NCBI RefSeq assembly: GCF_010093085.1
Contig: NZ_MSRC01000015.1
Span: 1-55,313 of the forward strand
DNA: 55,313 nucleotides
Direction: 5' to 3'
DNA from: Bacillus sp. SKDU12
GTDB taxonomy: Bacteria; Bacillota; Bacilli; Bacillales; Bacillaceae
The notes under the pieces are model-generated. The model was not told where the DNA came from, made no database searches, and saw only the letters and a program-made list of their open reading frames with translations. The translations under genes were made by a program, and so were the position numbers. Below, piece after piece: positions 9,485-20,429 of the stretch (position 1 is the stretch's first letter; each line of letters opens with the position of its first letter).

Positions 9485-9769
9485 TTATTTATTGTTTTGA
9501 AGCTGGCTTTGGATTTCGTTGATGATTAGCTCAGCGCCTTCTTTACTAAGAACCAATTTGCCGCCTGCAAGTTTAAGGTTATCATCAGAAACCTCACCAG
9601 TTACTTGACAAGTCATGTTTGGTTTATATTTTTTAAGGATGATTTTTTCATCATCAACATAAATTTCAAGAGCATCTTTCTCTGCGATTCCAAGAGTACG
9701 ACGCAATTCGATAGGAATAACTACACGTCCTAATTCATCAACTTTACGTACAATACCAGTAGATTTCAT
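9485..9769 (-). CDS. abrB: Transition-state regulator AbrB
   Basis: AbrB is a DNA-binding tetramer that represses many stationary-phase and sporulation genes during growth. The 94 residues hold the swapped-hairpin DNA-binding domain (STGIVRKVDELGRVVIP, residues 3-19, then RRTLGIAEKDALEIYV) and the shorter C-terminal multimerisation domain. GGGAGGAG lies before the ATG on the minus strand. The codon two before this ATG is AAG, so a longer 96-residue form beginning MFM is not available here. The tail (GAELIINEIQSQLQNNK) differs at about four positions from strain 168 as I remember it. It is the only minus-strand gene of the window. Confidence 0.96.
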   Translation of the reverse strand: MKSTGIVRKVDELGRVVIPIELRRTLGIAEKDALEIYVDDEKIILKKYKPNMTCQVTGEVSDDNLKLAGGKLVLSKEGAELIINEIQSQLQNNK

Positions 9770-9817
9770 AAACTTTCTCCTCCCGAGAGATAATTATTTG
9801 TTTGAATTATATTTTTC

Positions 9818-9834
9818 TTCGTCATTATTCGACA
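9818..9834 (-). promoter_or_regulatory. Tandem Spo0A boxes of the abrB promoter
   Basis: On the minus strand TGTCGAA (9828-9834) and TGACGAA (9818-9824) are Spo0A-binding boxes 10 bases apart. They lie just downstream of the predicted transcription start, where Spo0A-P is known to repress abrB. Confidence 0.88.
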
Positions 9835-9850
9835 AAATCCTTACCTTCCT

Positions 9851-9879
9851 AGCATAACAAGGTTTCCAATAATCGTCAA
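9851..9879 (-). promoter_or_regulatory. Sigma-A promoter of abrB
   Basis: Minus-strand TTGACG (9874-9879), a 17-base spacer and TATGCT (9851-9856) form a good sigma-A promoter. Its start would fall near 9844, immediately before the Spo0A boxes. Confidence 0.85.
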
Positions 9880-10136
9880 TCCTTTTGTTTACTATTGATT
9901 GTAAGAATTAGTTCTTATAGTCAGTAAAGCCTTAGAAACTACTGAGATAACAGCATTTTATAAATAAACAATAAAGCTATTATCCTATTAAAAATCCTTT
10001 TAAATCAAGACTTTCGAACTAAGGTTTTTAATTTTATTTGATTATATACGACAAAATTCGACATGAACAGACTTTTTTTACTTTCATTAAATATTTTTAA
10101 TTTGTTTATTCTTTTGCAGGGTATACGTATATATTC
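9880..10136. other. AT-rich abrB-metS intergenic region
   Basis: About 250 bases without a credible reading frame. It is very AT-rich and holds the palindrome AAGAATTAGTTCTT (about 9903-9916). A second pair of Spo0A-box-like sequences occurs on the minus strand, TGTCGAA (10057-10063) and TGTCGTA (10047-10053). AbrB is known to bind AT-rich flexible DNA and its own promoter, so part of this may be an AbrB target; that is inference. Confidence 0.5.
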
Positions 10137-10164
10137 TTGATCTTAAAGGCTAAGATGGTATCAT
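10137..10164 (+). promoter_or_regulatory. Candidate sigma-A promoter of metS
   Basis: TTGATC (10137-10142), a 16-base spacer and TATCAT (10159-10164). Transcription would start near 10171, giving a leader of about 98 bases that contains a terminator-like hairpin. Confidence 0.55.
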
Positions 10165-10215
10165 AGATAAAGGATAAATATAAATAATATTCATATATGA
10201 TTCGCACTTATCGCC

Positions 10216-10243
10216 GCTCTCGTCCTTTGGGCGGGAGCTTTTT
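10216..10243 (+). terminator. Terminator-like hairpin in the metS leader
   Basis: GCTCTCGTCC (10216-10225) and GGGCGGGAGC (10229-10238) form a 10-bp stem (two G-U pairs) with a TTT loop followed by five T. It ends 12 bases before the metS ribosome binding site. It may attenuate metS or end a small RNA. Its sequence recalls terminator stems of T-box leaders. Confidence 0.65.
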
Positions 10244-10253
10244 GACATTCTGA

Positions 10254-12263
<2,010 letters not shown>

Positions 12264-12269
12264 TTACAG

Positions 12270-12313
12270 ACAAAAGGTGTTTCACGTGTAACAATTCGTC
12301 GAACACCTTTTGT
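12270..12313 (+). terminator. Inverted repeat between metS and yabD
   Basis: ACAAAAGGTGTT (12270-12281) and AACACCTTTTGT (12302-12313) are perfect 12-bp arms around a 20-base loop. There is no clean T-run beyond the stem, so termination may be partial. The structure ends about 12 bases before the yabD ribosome binding site. Confidence 0.6.
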
Positions 12314-12341
12314 GTTTCGACAAGAAGGGAGTTTTTCACAT

Positions 12342-13109
12342 ATGTTATTTGACACACATGCACATTTAAATGCAGAACAATATGATACTGATTTAGAAGA
12401 GGTGATTGAACGGGCAAAAGCTGAAAAGGTAGAGCGAATTGTCGTAGTTGGATTTGACCGTCCAACCATTACCCGTGCGATGGAAATGATTGAGGAATAT
12501 GAATTTATTTATGCAGCCATTGGCTGGCATCCTGTTGATGCAATTGATATGACAGAGGAAGATTTAGCGTGGATTAAAGAGCTTTCTGCCCATGAAAAAG
12601 TGGTAGCAATAGGTGAAATGGGATTGGATTATCATTGGGATAAATCTCCTAAAGATATTCAAAAAGAGGTATTTAGAAAACAAATCGCCTTAGCAAAAGA
12701 GGTCAATCTTCCTATTATTATTCACAATCGTGATGCAACGGAGGATGTTGTGACAATTTTAAAGGAGGAAGGCGCAGAAGCTGTGGGCGGAATAATGCAC
12801 TGCTTTACAGGAAGTGCGGAAGTGGCAAGAGAATGCATGAAAATGAATTTTTATTTATCATTTGGCGGACCGGTGACATTCAAAAATGCGAAGAAGCCGA
12901 AGGAAGTTGTAAAGGAAATCCCGAATGACCGTTTGCTGATTGAAACGGACTGCCCGTTTCTCACACCTCATCCTTATCGCGGGAAAAGAAATGAACCAAG
13001 CTATGTGAAATATGTGGCAGAGCAAATCGCTGAATTAAAAGAAATGACTTTTGAAGAGATTGCATCAATCACGACCGAAAATGCAAAAAGACTTTTCCGT
13101 ATAAACTGA
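12342..13109 (+). CDS. yabD: TatD-family metal-dependent DNase YabD
   Basis: The 255-residue TIM-barrel amidohydrolase has all the metal ligands of the family. These are DTHAHL (residues 4-9), the Glu in GEMGLDYH (near 92), HNRD (near 128), MHCFTGS (near 152) and ETDCPFL (near 203). TatD proteins are 3' exonucleases or D-Tyr-tRNA deacylase-like enzymes; the in vivo role in B. subtilis is uncertain. The ATG at 12342 follows AAGGGAG. An upstream in-frame start at 12312 overlaps the inverted repeat and is less likely. Confidence 0.93.
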   Translation: MLFDTHAHLNAEQYDTDLEEVIERAKAEKVERIVVVGFDRPTITRAMEMIEEYEFIYAAIGWHPVDAIDMTEEDLAWIKELSAHEKVVAIGEMGLDYHWDKSPKDIQKEVFRKQIALAKEVNLPIIIHNRDATEDVVTILKEEGAEAVGGIMHCFTGSAEVARECMKMNFYLSFGGPVTFKNAKKPKEVVKEIPNDRLLIETDCPFLTPHPYRGKRNEPSYVKYVAEQIAELKEMTFEEIASITTENAKRLFRIN

Positions 13110-13287
13110 CAAAAAATGCTGGCGGGTTTTGTAAGAGCTTGTCCCTTATAGCGTTTTTCTTTAAAAGTTCTACATGCTTTCTTCTCCTCATAGGATAGGT
13201 TTGTCGACAAGTCTTTCTTCCGTTTCCCAGTGTAATTCAGGATAATGAAGAAAGACACTGCGCTTTTGAGAGAAAAAGAGGGGAGGG

Positions 13288-13316
13288 TTGACAGCCTTTT
13301 ATATACTCTATATAAT
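13288..13316 (+). promoter_or_regulatory. Perfect sigma-A promoter of yabE
   Basis: TTGACA (13288-13293), a 17-base spacer and TATAAT (13311-13316) match the consensus exactly. The expected start is near 13323, directly before GAGGAGAAGGAGG (13323-13335). The yabE reading frame stays open upstream of this promoter, so any start codon before it cannot be used by its transcript. Confidence 0.85.
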
Positions 13317-13355
13317 CTCTCCGAGGAGAAGGAGGCGTTTTTCATCACACAAAAA

Positions 13356-14579
13356 ATGAAAAAGCTGTTTTCCGTAAAGCTTAGCAAAAGCAAAGTCATT
13401 CTGATTGCTGCTTGTTTGCTTTTGGCAGGAAGCGGGACCGCGTACGCAGCTCATGAGCTGACAAAACAATCAGTCTCAGTTTCTATCAATGGCGAAAAGA
13501 AACATATACGCACACATGCCAAAACAGTCGGTGATCTTTTAGATACGCTTGATATAAAAACAAGAGGCGAAGACAAGATCACACCTGCTAAGCAGACAAA
13601 TATAACAGCAGATATGGACGTTGTGTATGAGGCTGCGAAACCTGTGAAGCTTACAATAAACGGGAAAGAAAAGACATTATGGTCAACAGCAAAAACAGTC
13701 GGTGCATTACTGGACGAACAAGATGTTGATGTGAAAGAACACGATCAAATTGATCCCGCAATAGATACAGATATTTCGAAAGACATGAAGATTAACATAG
13801 AACCCGCGTTTCAGGTTACTGTGAAGGATGCAGGAAAACAAAAGAAGACCTGGACGACTTCGACTACGGTCGCTGACTTTTTAAAACAGCAAAAGATAAA
13901 CATAAAAGACGATGATAAAATCAAGCCTGCGTTAGATGCAAAGCTGACGAAAGGAAAGGCTGATATTAGAATTACTCGTATCGAAAAGGTCACCGATGTA
14001 GTTGAAGAGAAAATTGCGTTCGATGTGAAAAAGCAAGAAGACGCTTCTCTTGAAGAAGGGAAGGAAAAGGTCGTCCAAAAAGGTAAAGAAGGCAAGCTTA
14101 AAAAACACTTCAAGGTTATTAAAGAAAACGGCAAAGAAGTGGCCAGAGAGCTTGTGAAAGAAGAAACATCTGAACAAAGCAAAAACAAAGTGGTTGCTGT
14201 CGGCACAAAGCAAAGCAGTCCAAAGATTGAAAAAGTCAGTGCATCCGGTGATTCAAAAACAGTTGTGTCCCGCAGCAATGAATCAACAGGAAAAGCCATG
14301 ACTGTAGCCTCTACGGCTTATACAGCAAGCTGCAGCGGTTGTTCAGGACATACAGCTACTGGCGTTAACTTGAAAAGTAATCCGAATGCCAAAGTGATCG
14401 CTGTAGATCCAAATGTTATTCCGCTAGGCTCCAAAGTCCATGTTGAGGGCTATGGATATGCCGTTGCTGCAGATACTGGTTCAGCGATTAAAGGGAACAA
14501 AATAGACGTCTTTTTCCCGGAAAAGTCATCAGCGTACCGATGGGGAAATAAGACAGTTAAAATTAAAATTCTAAATTAA
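13356..14579 (+). CDS. yabE: Resuscitation-factor-like cell wall protein YabE
   Basis: From this ATG the protein has 407 residues. It has a signal or anchor segment (about residues 11-28, ending TAYA), three DUF348 repeats (each with a TVGDLL-type core), a G5 domain, and a C-terminal 3D domain. The 3D domain has its conserved Asp residues in AVDPNVIPLG, ADTG and KIDVFFP. YabE resembles Rpf/Sps peptidoglycan hydrolases. The start is uncertain. Longer forms from 13245 (ATG) or 13266 (TTG, 437 residues, the length I recall from databases) begin upstream of the promoter. The strong AAGGAGG (13329-13335) is best spaced for an ATC at 13344. A cis-antisense RNA is known to control yabE in B. subtilis. 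Confidence 0.9.
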   Translation: MKKLFSVKLSKSKVILIAACLLLAGSGTAYAAHELTKQSVSVSINGEKKHIRTHAKTVGDLLDTLDIKTRGEDKITPAKQTNITADMDVVYEAAKPVKLTINGKEKTLWSTAKTVGALLDEQDVDVKEHDQIDPAIDTDISKDMKINIEPAFQVTVKDAGKQKKTWTTSTTVADFLKQQKINIKDDDKIKPALDAKLTKGKADIRITRIEKVTDVVEEKIAFDVKKQEDASLEEGKEKVVQKGKEGKLKKHFKVIKENGKEVARELVKEETSEQSKNKVVAVGTKQSSPKIEKVSASGDSKTVVSRSNESTGKAMTVASTAYTASCSGCSGHTATGVNLKSNPNAKVIAVDPNVIPLGSKVHVEGYGYAVAADTGSAIKGNKIDVFFPEKSSAYRWGNKTVKIKILN

Positions 14580-14595
14580 TATATGCTTAAGTATT

Positions 14596-14623
14596 CAGAG
14601 GGTTTTGCGCCCTCTGTTTTTTT
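14596..14623 (+). terminator. Intrinsic terminator of yabE
   Basis: CAGAGGG (14596-14602) and CCCTCTG (14610-14616) with a seven-base loop, followed by seven T. Confidence 0.9.
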
Positions 14624-14724
14624 CGTTATAATAAACAAAGTGTATTTTCTGCTTATTAGACGCTCGACATAAGAAAAAAGTTTCTTAAATATGCAAAAGT
14701 TTTTATTTTGTCTTGGAGGAAATA

Positions 14725-16156
<1,432 letters not shown>

Positions 16157-16192
16157 AAATAAAATCGGCGTTATCACTTTTTTAACAATCGG

Positions 16193-16217
16193 AAAGCCCT
16201 TTTTGAAAAGGGCTTTT
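16193..16217 (+). terminator. Terminator after ksgA
   Basis: AAAGCCCTT and AAGGGCTTT form a stem with a small TTTGA-type loop, followed by T residues. Confidence 0.8.
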
Positions 16218-16227
16218 TGTTTTGCGC

Positions 16228-16255
16228 ACCACTTGGACTGCCGCTACATAGGCTA
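16228..16255 (+). promoter_or_regulatory. Sigma-K promoter of yabG
   Basis: ACC (16228-16230), a 16-base gap and CATAGGCTA (16247-16255) match the sigma-K pattern AC-N16-CATAnnnTA. yabG is known to be a late mother-cell gene. The leader would be about 105 bases. Confidence 0.65.
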
Positions 16256-16367
16256 GAAAAGGACCTTTCATTCAATGATAAGAAAAACTTGGACTCAGCG
16301 AAAAAAGGCGCTTTCTCAAGGCTCTTTCTTTCATGATGAGGCTTAGTCTATGTGTGGAGTGAGGAAC

Positions 16368-17240
16368 GTGCAATTTCAAATAGGGGATATGGTAGCCAGG
16401 AAATCCTATCAAATGGATGTTTTGTTTCGCATTATAGGAATAGAGCAAACAAGCAAAGGAAATACAATCGCTATTTTGCATGGTGATGCAGTCAGGCTGA
16501 TTGCTGATTCGGATTTTTCTGATCTGGTAGCAGTGAAAAAAGATGAGCAGATGATGAGAAAAAAGAAAGATGAGAGCAGAATGAACGAATCGCTTGAACT
16601 GCTTCGCCAGGATTATAAATTGCTCAGAGAAAAGCAGGAATACTATGCGACTAGCCAATATCAGCATGAGGAGCATTATTTTCATATGCCAGGCAAGGTG
16701 CTTCATCTGGATGGTGATGAAGCATATCTCAAAAAATGCCTGAATGTCTATAAAAAAATCGGAGTGCCTGTCTACGGGATTCATTGCCATGAAAAGAAAA
16801 TGTCTGCTTCAATCGAAGAATTGCTCGACAAATATCGACCCGATATTCTAGTGATAACGGGGCATGATGCATATTCGAAGCAAAAGGGAAACGTTGATGA
16901 TTTGAACGCGTACAGACATTCAAAGCACTTTGTAGAAACAGTTCAAAATGCTCGAAAAAAAACCCCTCACTTAGATCAGCTTGTTATTTTTGCAGGGGCC
17001 TGCCAATCTCATTTTGAATCACTCATAAGAGCAGGAGCAAATTTCGCGAGCTCACCATCAAGAGTCAATATTCATGCGCTTGATCCGGTATATATCGTAG
17101 CGAAAATCAGCTTCACGCCGTTTATGGAACGAATCAATGTGTGGGAAGTGCTCCGTAATACGCTGACAAGAGAGAAAGGGCTTGGCGGTATTGAAACAAG
17201 AGGGGTGCTGAGAATTGGAATGCCTTATAAGTCTAATTAA
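16368..17240 (+). CDS. yabG: Sporulation-specific protease YabG
   Basis: The 290-residue protein belongs to peptidase family U57. In B. subtilis YabG processes spore coat and related proteins, including SpoIVA, late in the mother cell. A likely catalytic Cys212 lies in AGACQSHF and a His166 in ITGHDAY; the assignment of catalytic residues is from family knowledge. The GTG start at 16368 follows GAGTGAGG; an upstream in-frame ATG at 16350 would place the ribosome binding site inside the gene. It is monocistronic, between a sigma-K promoter and a terminator. Confidence 0.93.
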   Translation: MQFQIGDMVARKSYQMDVLFRIIGIEQTSKGNTIAILHGDAVRLIADSDFSDLVAVKKDEQMMRKKKDESRMNESLELLRQDYKLLREKQEYYATSQYQHEEHYFHMPGKVLHLDGDEAYLKKCLNVYKKIGVPVYGIHCHEKKMSASIEELLDKYRPDILVITGHDAYSKQKGNVDDLNAYRHSKHFVETVQNARKKTPHLDQLVIFAGACQSHFESLIRAGANFASSPSRVNIHALDPVYIVAKISFTPFMERINVWEVLRNTLTREKGLGGIETRGVLRIGMPYKSN

Positions 17241-17246
17241 CGGCTG

Positions 17247-17279
17247 AAAACCTGCATAGAAGACCTATGCAGGTTTTTT
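17247..17279 (+). terminator. Terminator of yabG
   Basis: AAAACCTGCATAG (17247-17259) pairs with CTATGCAGGTTTT (17265-17277), followed by further T. Confidence 0.9.
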
Positions 17280-17360
17280 ATTTTTGCATAATGATACATA
17301 ATTTACCGAAACATGAAGAAAATAATTGAGGAATCGTAGAATTTTGTCAAAATAATTTTG

Positions 17361-17390
17361 TTGACAACGTCTGATTAACGTTGATATAAT
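17361..17390 (+). promoter_or_regulatory. Upstream veg promoter
   Basis: TTGACA (17361-17366), 18 bases and TATAAT (17385-17390). It is a second strong sigma-A promoter in tandem with the main one. Confidence 0.8.
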
Positions 17391-17401
17391 TTAAATTTTA
17401 T

Positions 17402-17430
17402 TTGACAAAAATGGGCTCGTGTTGTACAAT
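17402..17430 (+). promoter_or_regulatory. Main veg promoter (Pveg)
   Basis: TTGACA (17402-17407), 17 bases and TACAAT (17425-17430). This is the very strong vegetative promoter long used as a model in Bacillus. An AT-rich stretch upstream could act as an UP element. Confidence 0.93.
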
Positions 17431-17451
17431 AAATGTAGTGAGGTGGATGCA

Positions 17452-17712
17452 ATGGCGAAGACGTTGTCCGATATTAAAAGATCGCTTGATGGGAATTTAG
17501 GTAAAAGGCTGACGTTAAAAGCAAACGGTGGCCGCCGAAAAACGATTGAGCGTTCGGGCATTTTAGCTGAGACGTACCCTTCTGTTTTTGTGATACAACT
17601 AGATCAAGACGAGAACTCGTTTGAAAGAGTTTCATACAGTTATGCTGATATTTTGACTGAGACTGTTGAACTGACATTTAATGATGACACCGCAAGCTCA
17701 GTAGCGTTTTAA
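17452..17712 (+). CDS. veg: Veg protein
   Basis: This 86-residue protein is conserved in Firmicutes. It has a likely SH3-like beta-rich fold ([19 protein letters not shown], residues 21-39). In B. subtilis Veg is abundant and has been linked to biofilm formation through SinR and to spore outgrowth; the mechanism is uncertain. GAGGTGG precedes the ATG. Tandem strong promoters and a terminator make it a short, highly expressed unit. Confidence 0.95.
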   Translation: MAKTLSDIKRSLDGNLGKRLTLKANGGRRKTIERSGILAETYPSVFVIQLDQDENSFERVSYSYADILTETVELTFNDDTASSVAF

Positions 17713-17715
17713 CGG

Positions 17716-17743
17716 GCAGTGAACCTTTTGTTTACTGCTTTTT
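17716..17743 (+). terminator. Terminator of veg
   Basis: GCAGTGAAC (17716-17724) pairs with GTTTACTGC (17730-17738) with one G-U pair, followed by T. Confidence 0.82.
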
Positions 17744-17815
17744 GTTTTGCCTTTTTTTGGTTTCCAGTAATTTTAACGAAAGTTCCATCTGATTTAACAA
17801 AAGATAAAACGGTCA

Positions 17816-17822
17816 CATCTTA
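17816..17822 (+). promoter_or_regulatory. Possible sigma-G -10 element before sspF
   Basis: CATCTTA fits the sigma-G -10 pattern CATnnTA and is about 50 bases before sspF. The -35 region is not a clear match, so this is tentative. Confidence 0.35.
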
Positions 17823-17870
17823 TCGTGACGTGCACGAATGGCTATCACTTCTAAAAAGGGGTTGTTTCGT

Positions 17871-18056
17871 TTGGGCAGACGTCGTGGAGTTATGTCAGAT
17901 GAGTTTAAATATGAGCTCGCTAAAGACCTTGGTTTTTATGACACGGTCAAATATGGCGGCTGGGGTGAAATTCGGGCCCGCGATGCCGGTAACATGGTGA
18001 AGCGCGCCATTGAAATCGCCGAACAGCAGATAGCTCAGAATCAGAATAACCGATAA
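17871..18056 (+). CDS. sspF: Small acid-soluble spore protein SspF
   Basis: The 61-residue protein belongs to the alpha/beta-type SASP family. It contains [15 protein letters not shown] and the glycine-rich core [20 protein letters not shown], which bind and protect DNA in dormant spores. The TTG start at 17871 is inferred from the family N-terminus (GRRRGVMSD) and AAAAGGGG upstream. The in-frame ATG at 17838 lacks a ribosome binding site. A Tyr in TVKYGG, where I recall Asn in strain 168, is one sign of strain divergence. Confidence 0.93.
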   Translation: MGRRRGVMSDEFKYELAKDLGFYDTVKYGGWGEIRARDAGNMVKRAIEIAEQQIAQNQNNR

Positions 18057-18062
18057 TGTGAC

Positions 18063-18091
18063 CCGGGGGACATGCCGTTCCCCGGTTTTTG
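18063..18091 (+). terminator. Terminator of sspF
   Basis: CCGGGG and CCCCGG arms around a short loop, followed by five T. Confidence 0.85.
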
Positions 18092-18131
18092 TGTTGGATA
18101 TAAATACATAATGGGCTGCAATATGGATATG

Positions 18132-18160
18132 TTCATCCTGTACTTCAAATGTGATACAAT
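18132..18160 (+). promoter_or_regulatory. Candidate promoter of ispE
   Basis: TTCATC (18132-18137), 17 bases and an extended -10, TGATACAAT (18152-18160). The -35 element is weak, but the TGn extension compensates. Confidence 0.6.
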
Positions 18161-18198
18161 GTTCATACTTATGTTTAGATGGAGAAGTAGGTGAAGCT

Positions 18199-19068
18199 AT
18201 GCGTATTTTAGAAAAAGCGCCAGCAAAGATCAATCTGTCACTTGACGTCACCCGAAAACGCCCAGATGGCTATCATGAAGTCGAAATGATCATGACGACG
18301 ATTGATTTAGCGGATCGGATTGAGCTGACGGAACTGGCAAAGGATGAAGTGAGGGTTTCCTCCCACAATCGTTTTGTGCCTGATGACCAAAGAAACTTAG
18401 CTTATCAGGCGGCTAAGCTGATCAAAGACAGATACAATGTGAAAAAGGGAGTTTCCATCATGATTACGAAGGTGATTCCGGTGGCTGCCGGTCTCGCTGG
18501 CGGAAGCAGTGATGCGGCGGCGACTCTTAGAGGGCTGAACAGACTGTGGAATTTAAATCTTTCTGCAGAAACGCTTGCTGAGCTTGGAGCAGAAATTGGC
18601 TCTGACGTTTCATTTTGTGTCTATGGCGGAACTGCATTAGCAACAGGACGCGGCGAGAAAATTAAACATATTAGCACGCCTCCGCATTGCTGGGTCATTT
18701 TAGCAAAACCGACAATCGGCGTTTCAACTGCTGAAGTGTATAGACAGCTGAAGGTGAATGATGTAGAGCATCCTGACGTTCATGGCATGATTGAAGCTAT
18801 AGAGGAAAAGAGTTTTCAAAAGATGTGCAGCCGCTTAGGCAATGTGCTTGAATCTGTAACGCTTGATATGCATCCTGAAGTCGCAATGATCAAAAACCAG
18901 ATGAAACGCTTTGGCGCAGATGCCGTGTTAATGAGCGGGAGCGGCCCGACCGTGTTTGGATTGGTTCAATATGAGTCGAAGGTGCAGAGAATTTATAACG
19001 GGTTGAGAGGCTTCTGTGATCAGGTTTATGCAGTGAGAATGATCGGCGAACAGAACATCCTTGATTAA
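18199..19068 (+). CDS. ispE: 4-diphosphocytidyl-2-C-methyl-D-erythritol kinase
   Basis: This is the GHMP-family kinase of the MEP isoprenoid pathway, supplying undecaprenyl phosphate and quinones. The 289 residues contain [11 protein letters not shown] (residues 7-17) and the ATP-binding [13 protein letters not shown] (about 99-111). [10 protein letters not shown] is near the C-terminus. The ATG at 18199 follows TAGGTGA. The in-frame ATG at 18151 overlaps the -10 element. It is the first gene before purR, which has its own regulated promoter. Confidence 0.96.
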   Translation: MRILEKAPAKINLSLDVTRKRPDGYHEVEMIMTTIDLADRIELTELAKDEVRVSSHNRFVPDDQRNLAYQAAKLIKDRYNVKKGVSIMITKVIPVAAGLAGGSSDAAATLRGLNRLWNLNLSAETLAELGAEIGSDVSFCVYGGTALATGRGEKIKHISTPPHCWVILAKPTIGVSTAEVYRQLKVNDVEHPDVHGMIEAIEEKSFQKMCSRLGNVLESVTLDMHPEVAMIKNQMKRFGADAVLMSGSGPTVFGLVQYESKVQRIYNGLRGFCDQVYAVRMIGEQNILD

Positions 19069-19089
19069 ATCCGTATGTTAAGTTATATT
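19061..19089 (+). promoter_or_regulatory. Sigma-A promoter of purR-ridA
   Basis: TTGATT (19061-19066), 17 bases and TATATT (19084-19089). The spacer holds one PurR box. Confidence 0.75.
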
Positions 19090-19110
19090 GATCTTAAAAT
19101 ATTCGGATTT
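19067..19110. promoter_or_regulatory. Pair of PurR boxes (autoregulation of purR)
   Basis: Two divergent copies of the PurR box (AWWWCCGAACWWT): AAATCCGTATGTT on + (19067-19079), and AAATCCGAATATT on minus (19098-19110). They are 18 bases apart. The second matches at all but one position. Placement over the promoter fits the known autorepression of purR. Confidence 0.78.
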
Positions 19111-19123
19111 TGGGGGTAAGTTC

Positions 19124-19981
19124 ATGAAGTTTCGTCGCAGCGGCAGATTGGTGGACTTAACAAATTACTTGTTAACCCATCCGCACGAGTTGATACCGCT
19201 AACCTTTTTTTCTGAGCGGTATGAATCTGCAAAATCATCGATCAGTGAAGATTTAACAATTATTAAACAAACCTTTGAGCAGCAGGGGATCGGCACTTTG
19301 TTAACTGTTCCCGGAGCTGCCGGAGGCGTCAAATATATTCCGAAAATGAAGCAGGCTGAAGCTGAAGAGTTTGTGCAGACACTTGGACAGTCGTTGGCAA
19401 ATCCGGAGCGTATCCTCCCGGGCGGTTATGTATACTTAACGGATATCATAGGAAAGCCATCTGTACTCTCCAAGGTAGGGAAGCTGTTTGCTTCTGTGTT
19501 TGCAGAGCGCGAAATTGATGTTGTCATGACCGTTGCTACGAAAGGAATTCCTTTGGCGTACGCAGCTGCGAGCTATCTGGATGTGCCTGTCGTCATCGTT
19601 CGAAAAGATAACAAGGTAACAGAAGGCTCTACAGTCAGTATTAATTACGTCTCAGGCTCCTCAAACCGCATCCAAACGATGTCACTTGCGAAAAGAAGCA
19701 TGAAAACGGGTTCAAATGTACTCATTATTGATGATTTTATGAAAGCGGGCGGCACAATTAATGGTATGATTAACCTGTTGGATGAGTTTAACGCAAATGT
19801 GGCAGGAATCGGCGTCTTGGTTGAAGCCGAAGGAGTAGATGAACGTCTTGTTGATGAATATATGTCACTGCTTACTCTTTCAACCATCAACATGAAAGAG
19901 AAGTCCATTGAAATTCAGAACGGCAATTTTCTGCGTTTTTTTAAAGACGATCTTTTAAAGAATGGAGAGATGGAATCATGA
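19124..19981 (+). CDS. purR: Purine operon repressor PurR
   Basis: The 285-residue protein joins an N-terminal winged helix-turn-helix (residues 1-75) to a phosphoribosyltransferase-like domain. The PRPP-binding loop is [13 protein letters not shown] (near 200-212). PRPP relieves its repression of purine genes. The ATG at 19124 has GGGGGT six bases upstream. An earlier in-frame ATG at 19088 falls within the promoter and operator. The stop overlaps the ridA start by four bases. Confidence 0.97.
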
Positions 19982-20355
19982 CAAAAGCGGTTCACACAAA
20001 ACATGCGCCAGCGGCAATTGGGCCTTATTCACAAGGGATTATCGTAAACAATATGTTTTACAGCTCAGGCCAAATTCCTTTGACTCCTTCAGGCGAAATG
20101 GTGAATGGTGATATCAAGGAGCAGACTCATCAAGTATTCAGTAACTTAAAAGCGGTGCTGGAAGAAGCGGGCGCTTCTTTTGAAACAGTTGTAAAAGCAA
20201 CTGTATTTATTGCGGATATGGAGCAGTTTGCGGAAGTGAATGAAGTGTACGGACAATATTTCGACACTCATAAACCAGCGAGATCTTGTGTGGAAGTCGC
20301 GAGACTCCCGAAGGATGCGCTAGTCGAGATCGAAGTAATTGCATTAGTAAAATAA
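19978..20355 (+). CDS. ridA: RidA-family enamine/imine deaminase (YabJ)
   Basis: This 125-residue trimeric YjgF/YER057c/UK114 protein hydrolyses reactive enamines and imines made by PLP enzymes. Key features are AIGPYSQG (residues 13-20), the substrate-binding Arg in [12 protein letters not shown] (near 102) and a C-terminal VEIEVIALV strand. In B. subtilis YabJ was linked to purine regulation with PurR and, in Staphylococcus, co-transcribed with spoVG. It starts inside the purR stop codon (ATGA). Confidence 0.95.
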
Positions 20356-20360
20356 TAAGA

Positions 20361-20396
20361 AAAAGTGATTCTGGGAGAAATCGGAATCACTTTTTT
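20361..20396 (+). terminator. Terminator of purR-ridA
   Basis: AAAAGTGATTC (20361-20371) and GAATCACTTTTTT (20384-20396). It separates ridA from the spoVG promoter. Confidence 0.9.
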
Positions 20397-20429
20397 ATTT
20401 ACCTTATGCCTGAAACAAAAGCATTATGA

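Noticed and set aside
13811..14299. A 162-codon minus-strand frame (and a second at 13932-14213) inside yabE
   Set aside because: The Phe/Ser-rich composition is the antisense image of Lys/Glu-rich YabE repeats. The known antisense RNA of yabE is regulatory and I see no reason to call it coding.
18129..18166. Direct repeat ATGTTCAT (18129 and 18159) around the ispE promoter
   Set aside because: An eight-base repeat in AT-rich DNA is easily due to chance and does not match an operator I know.
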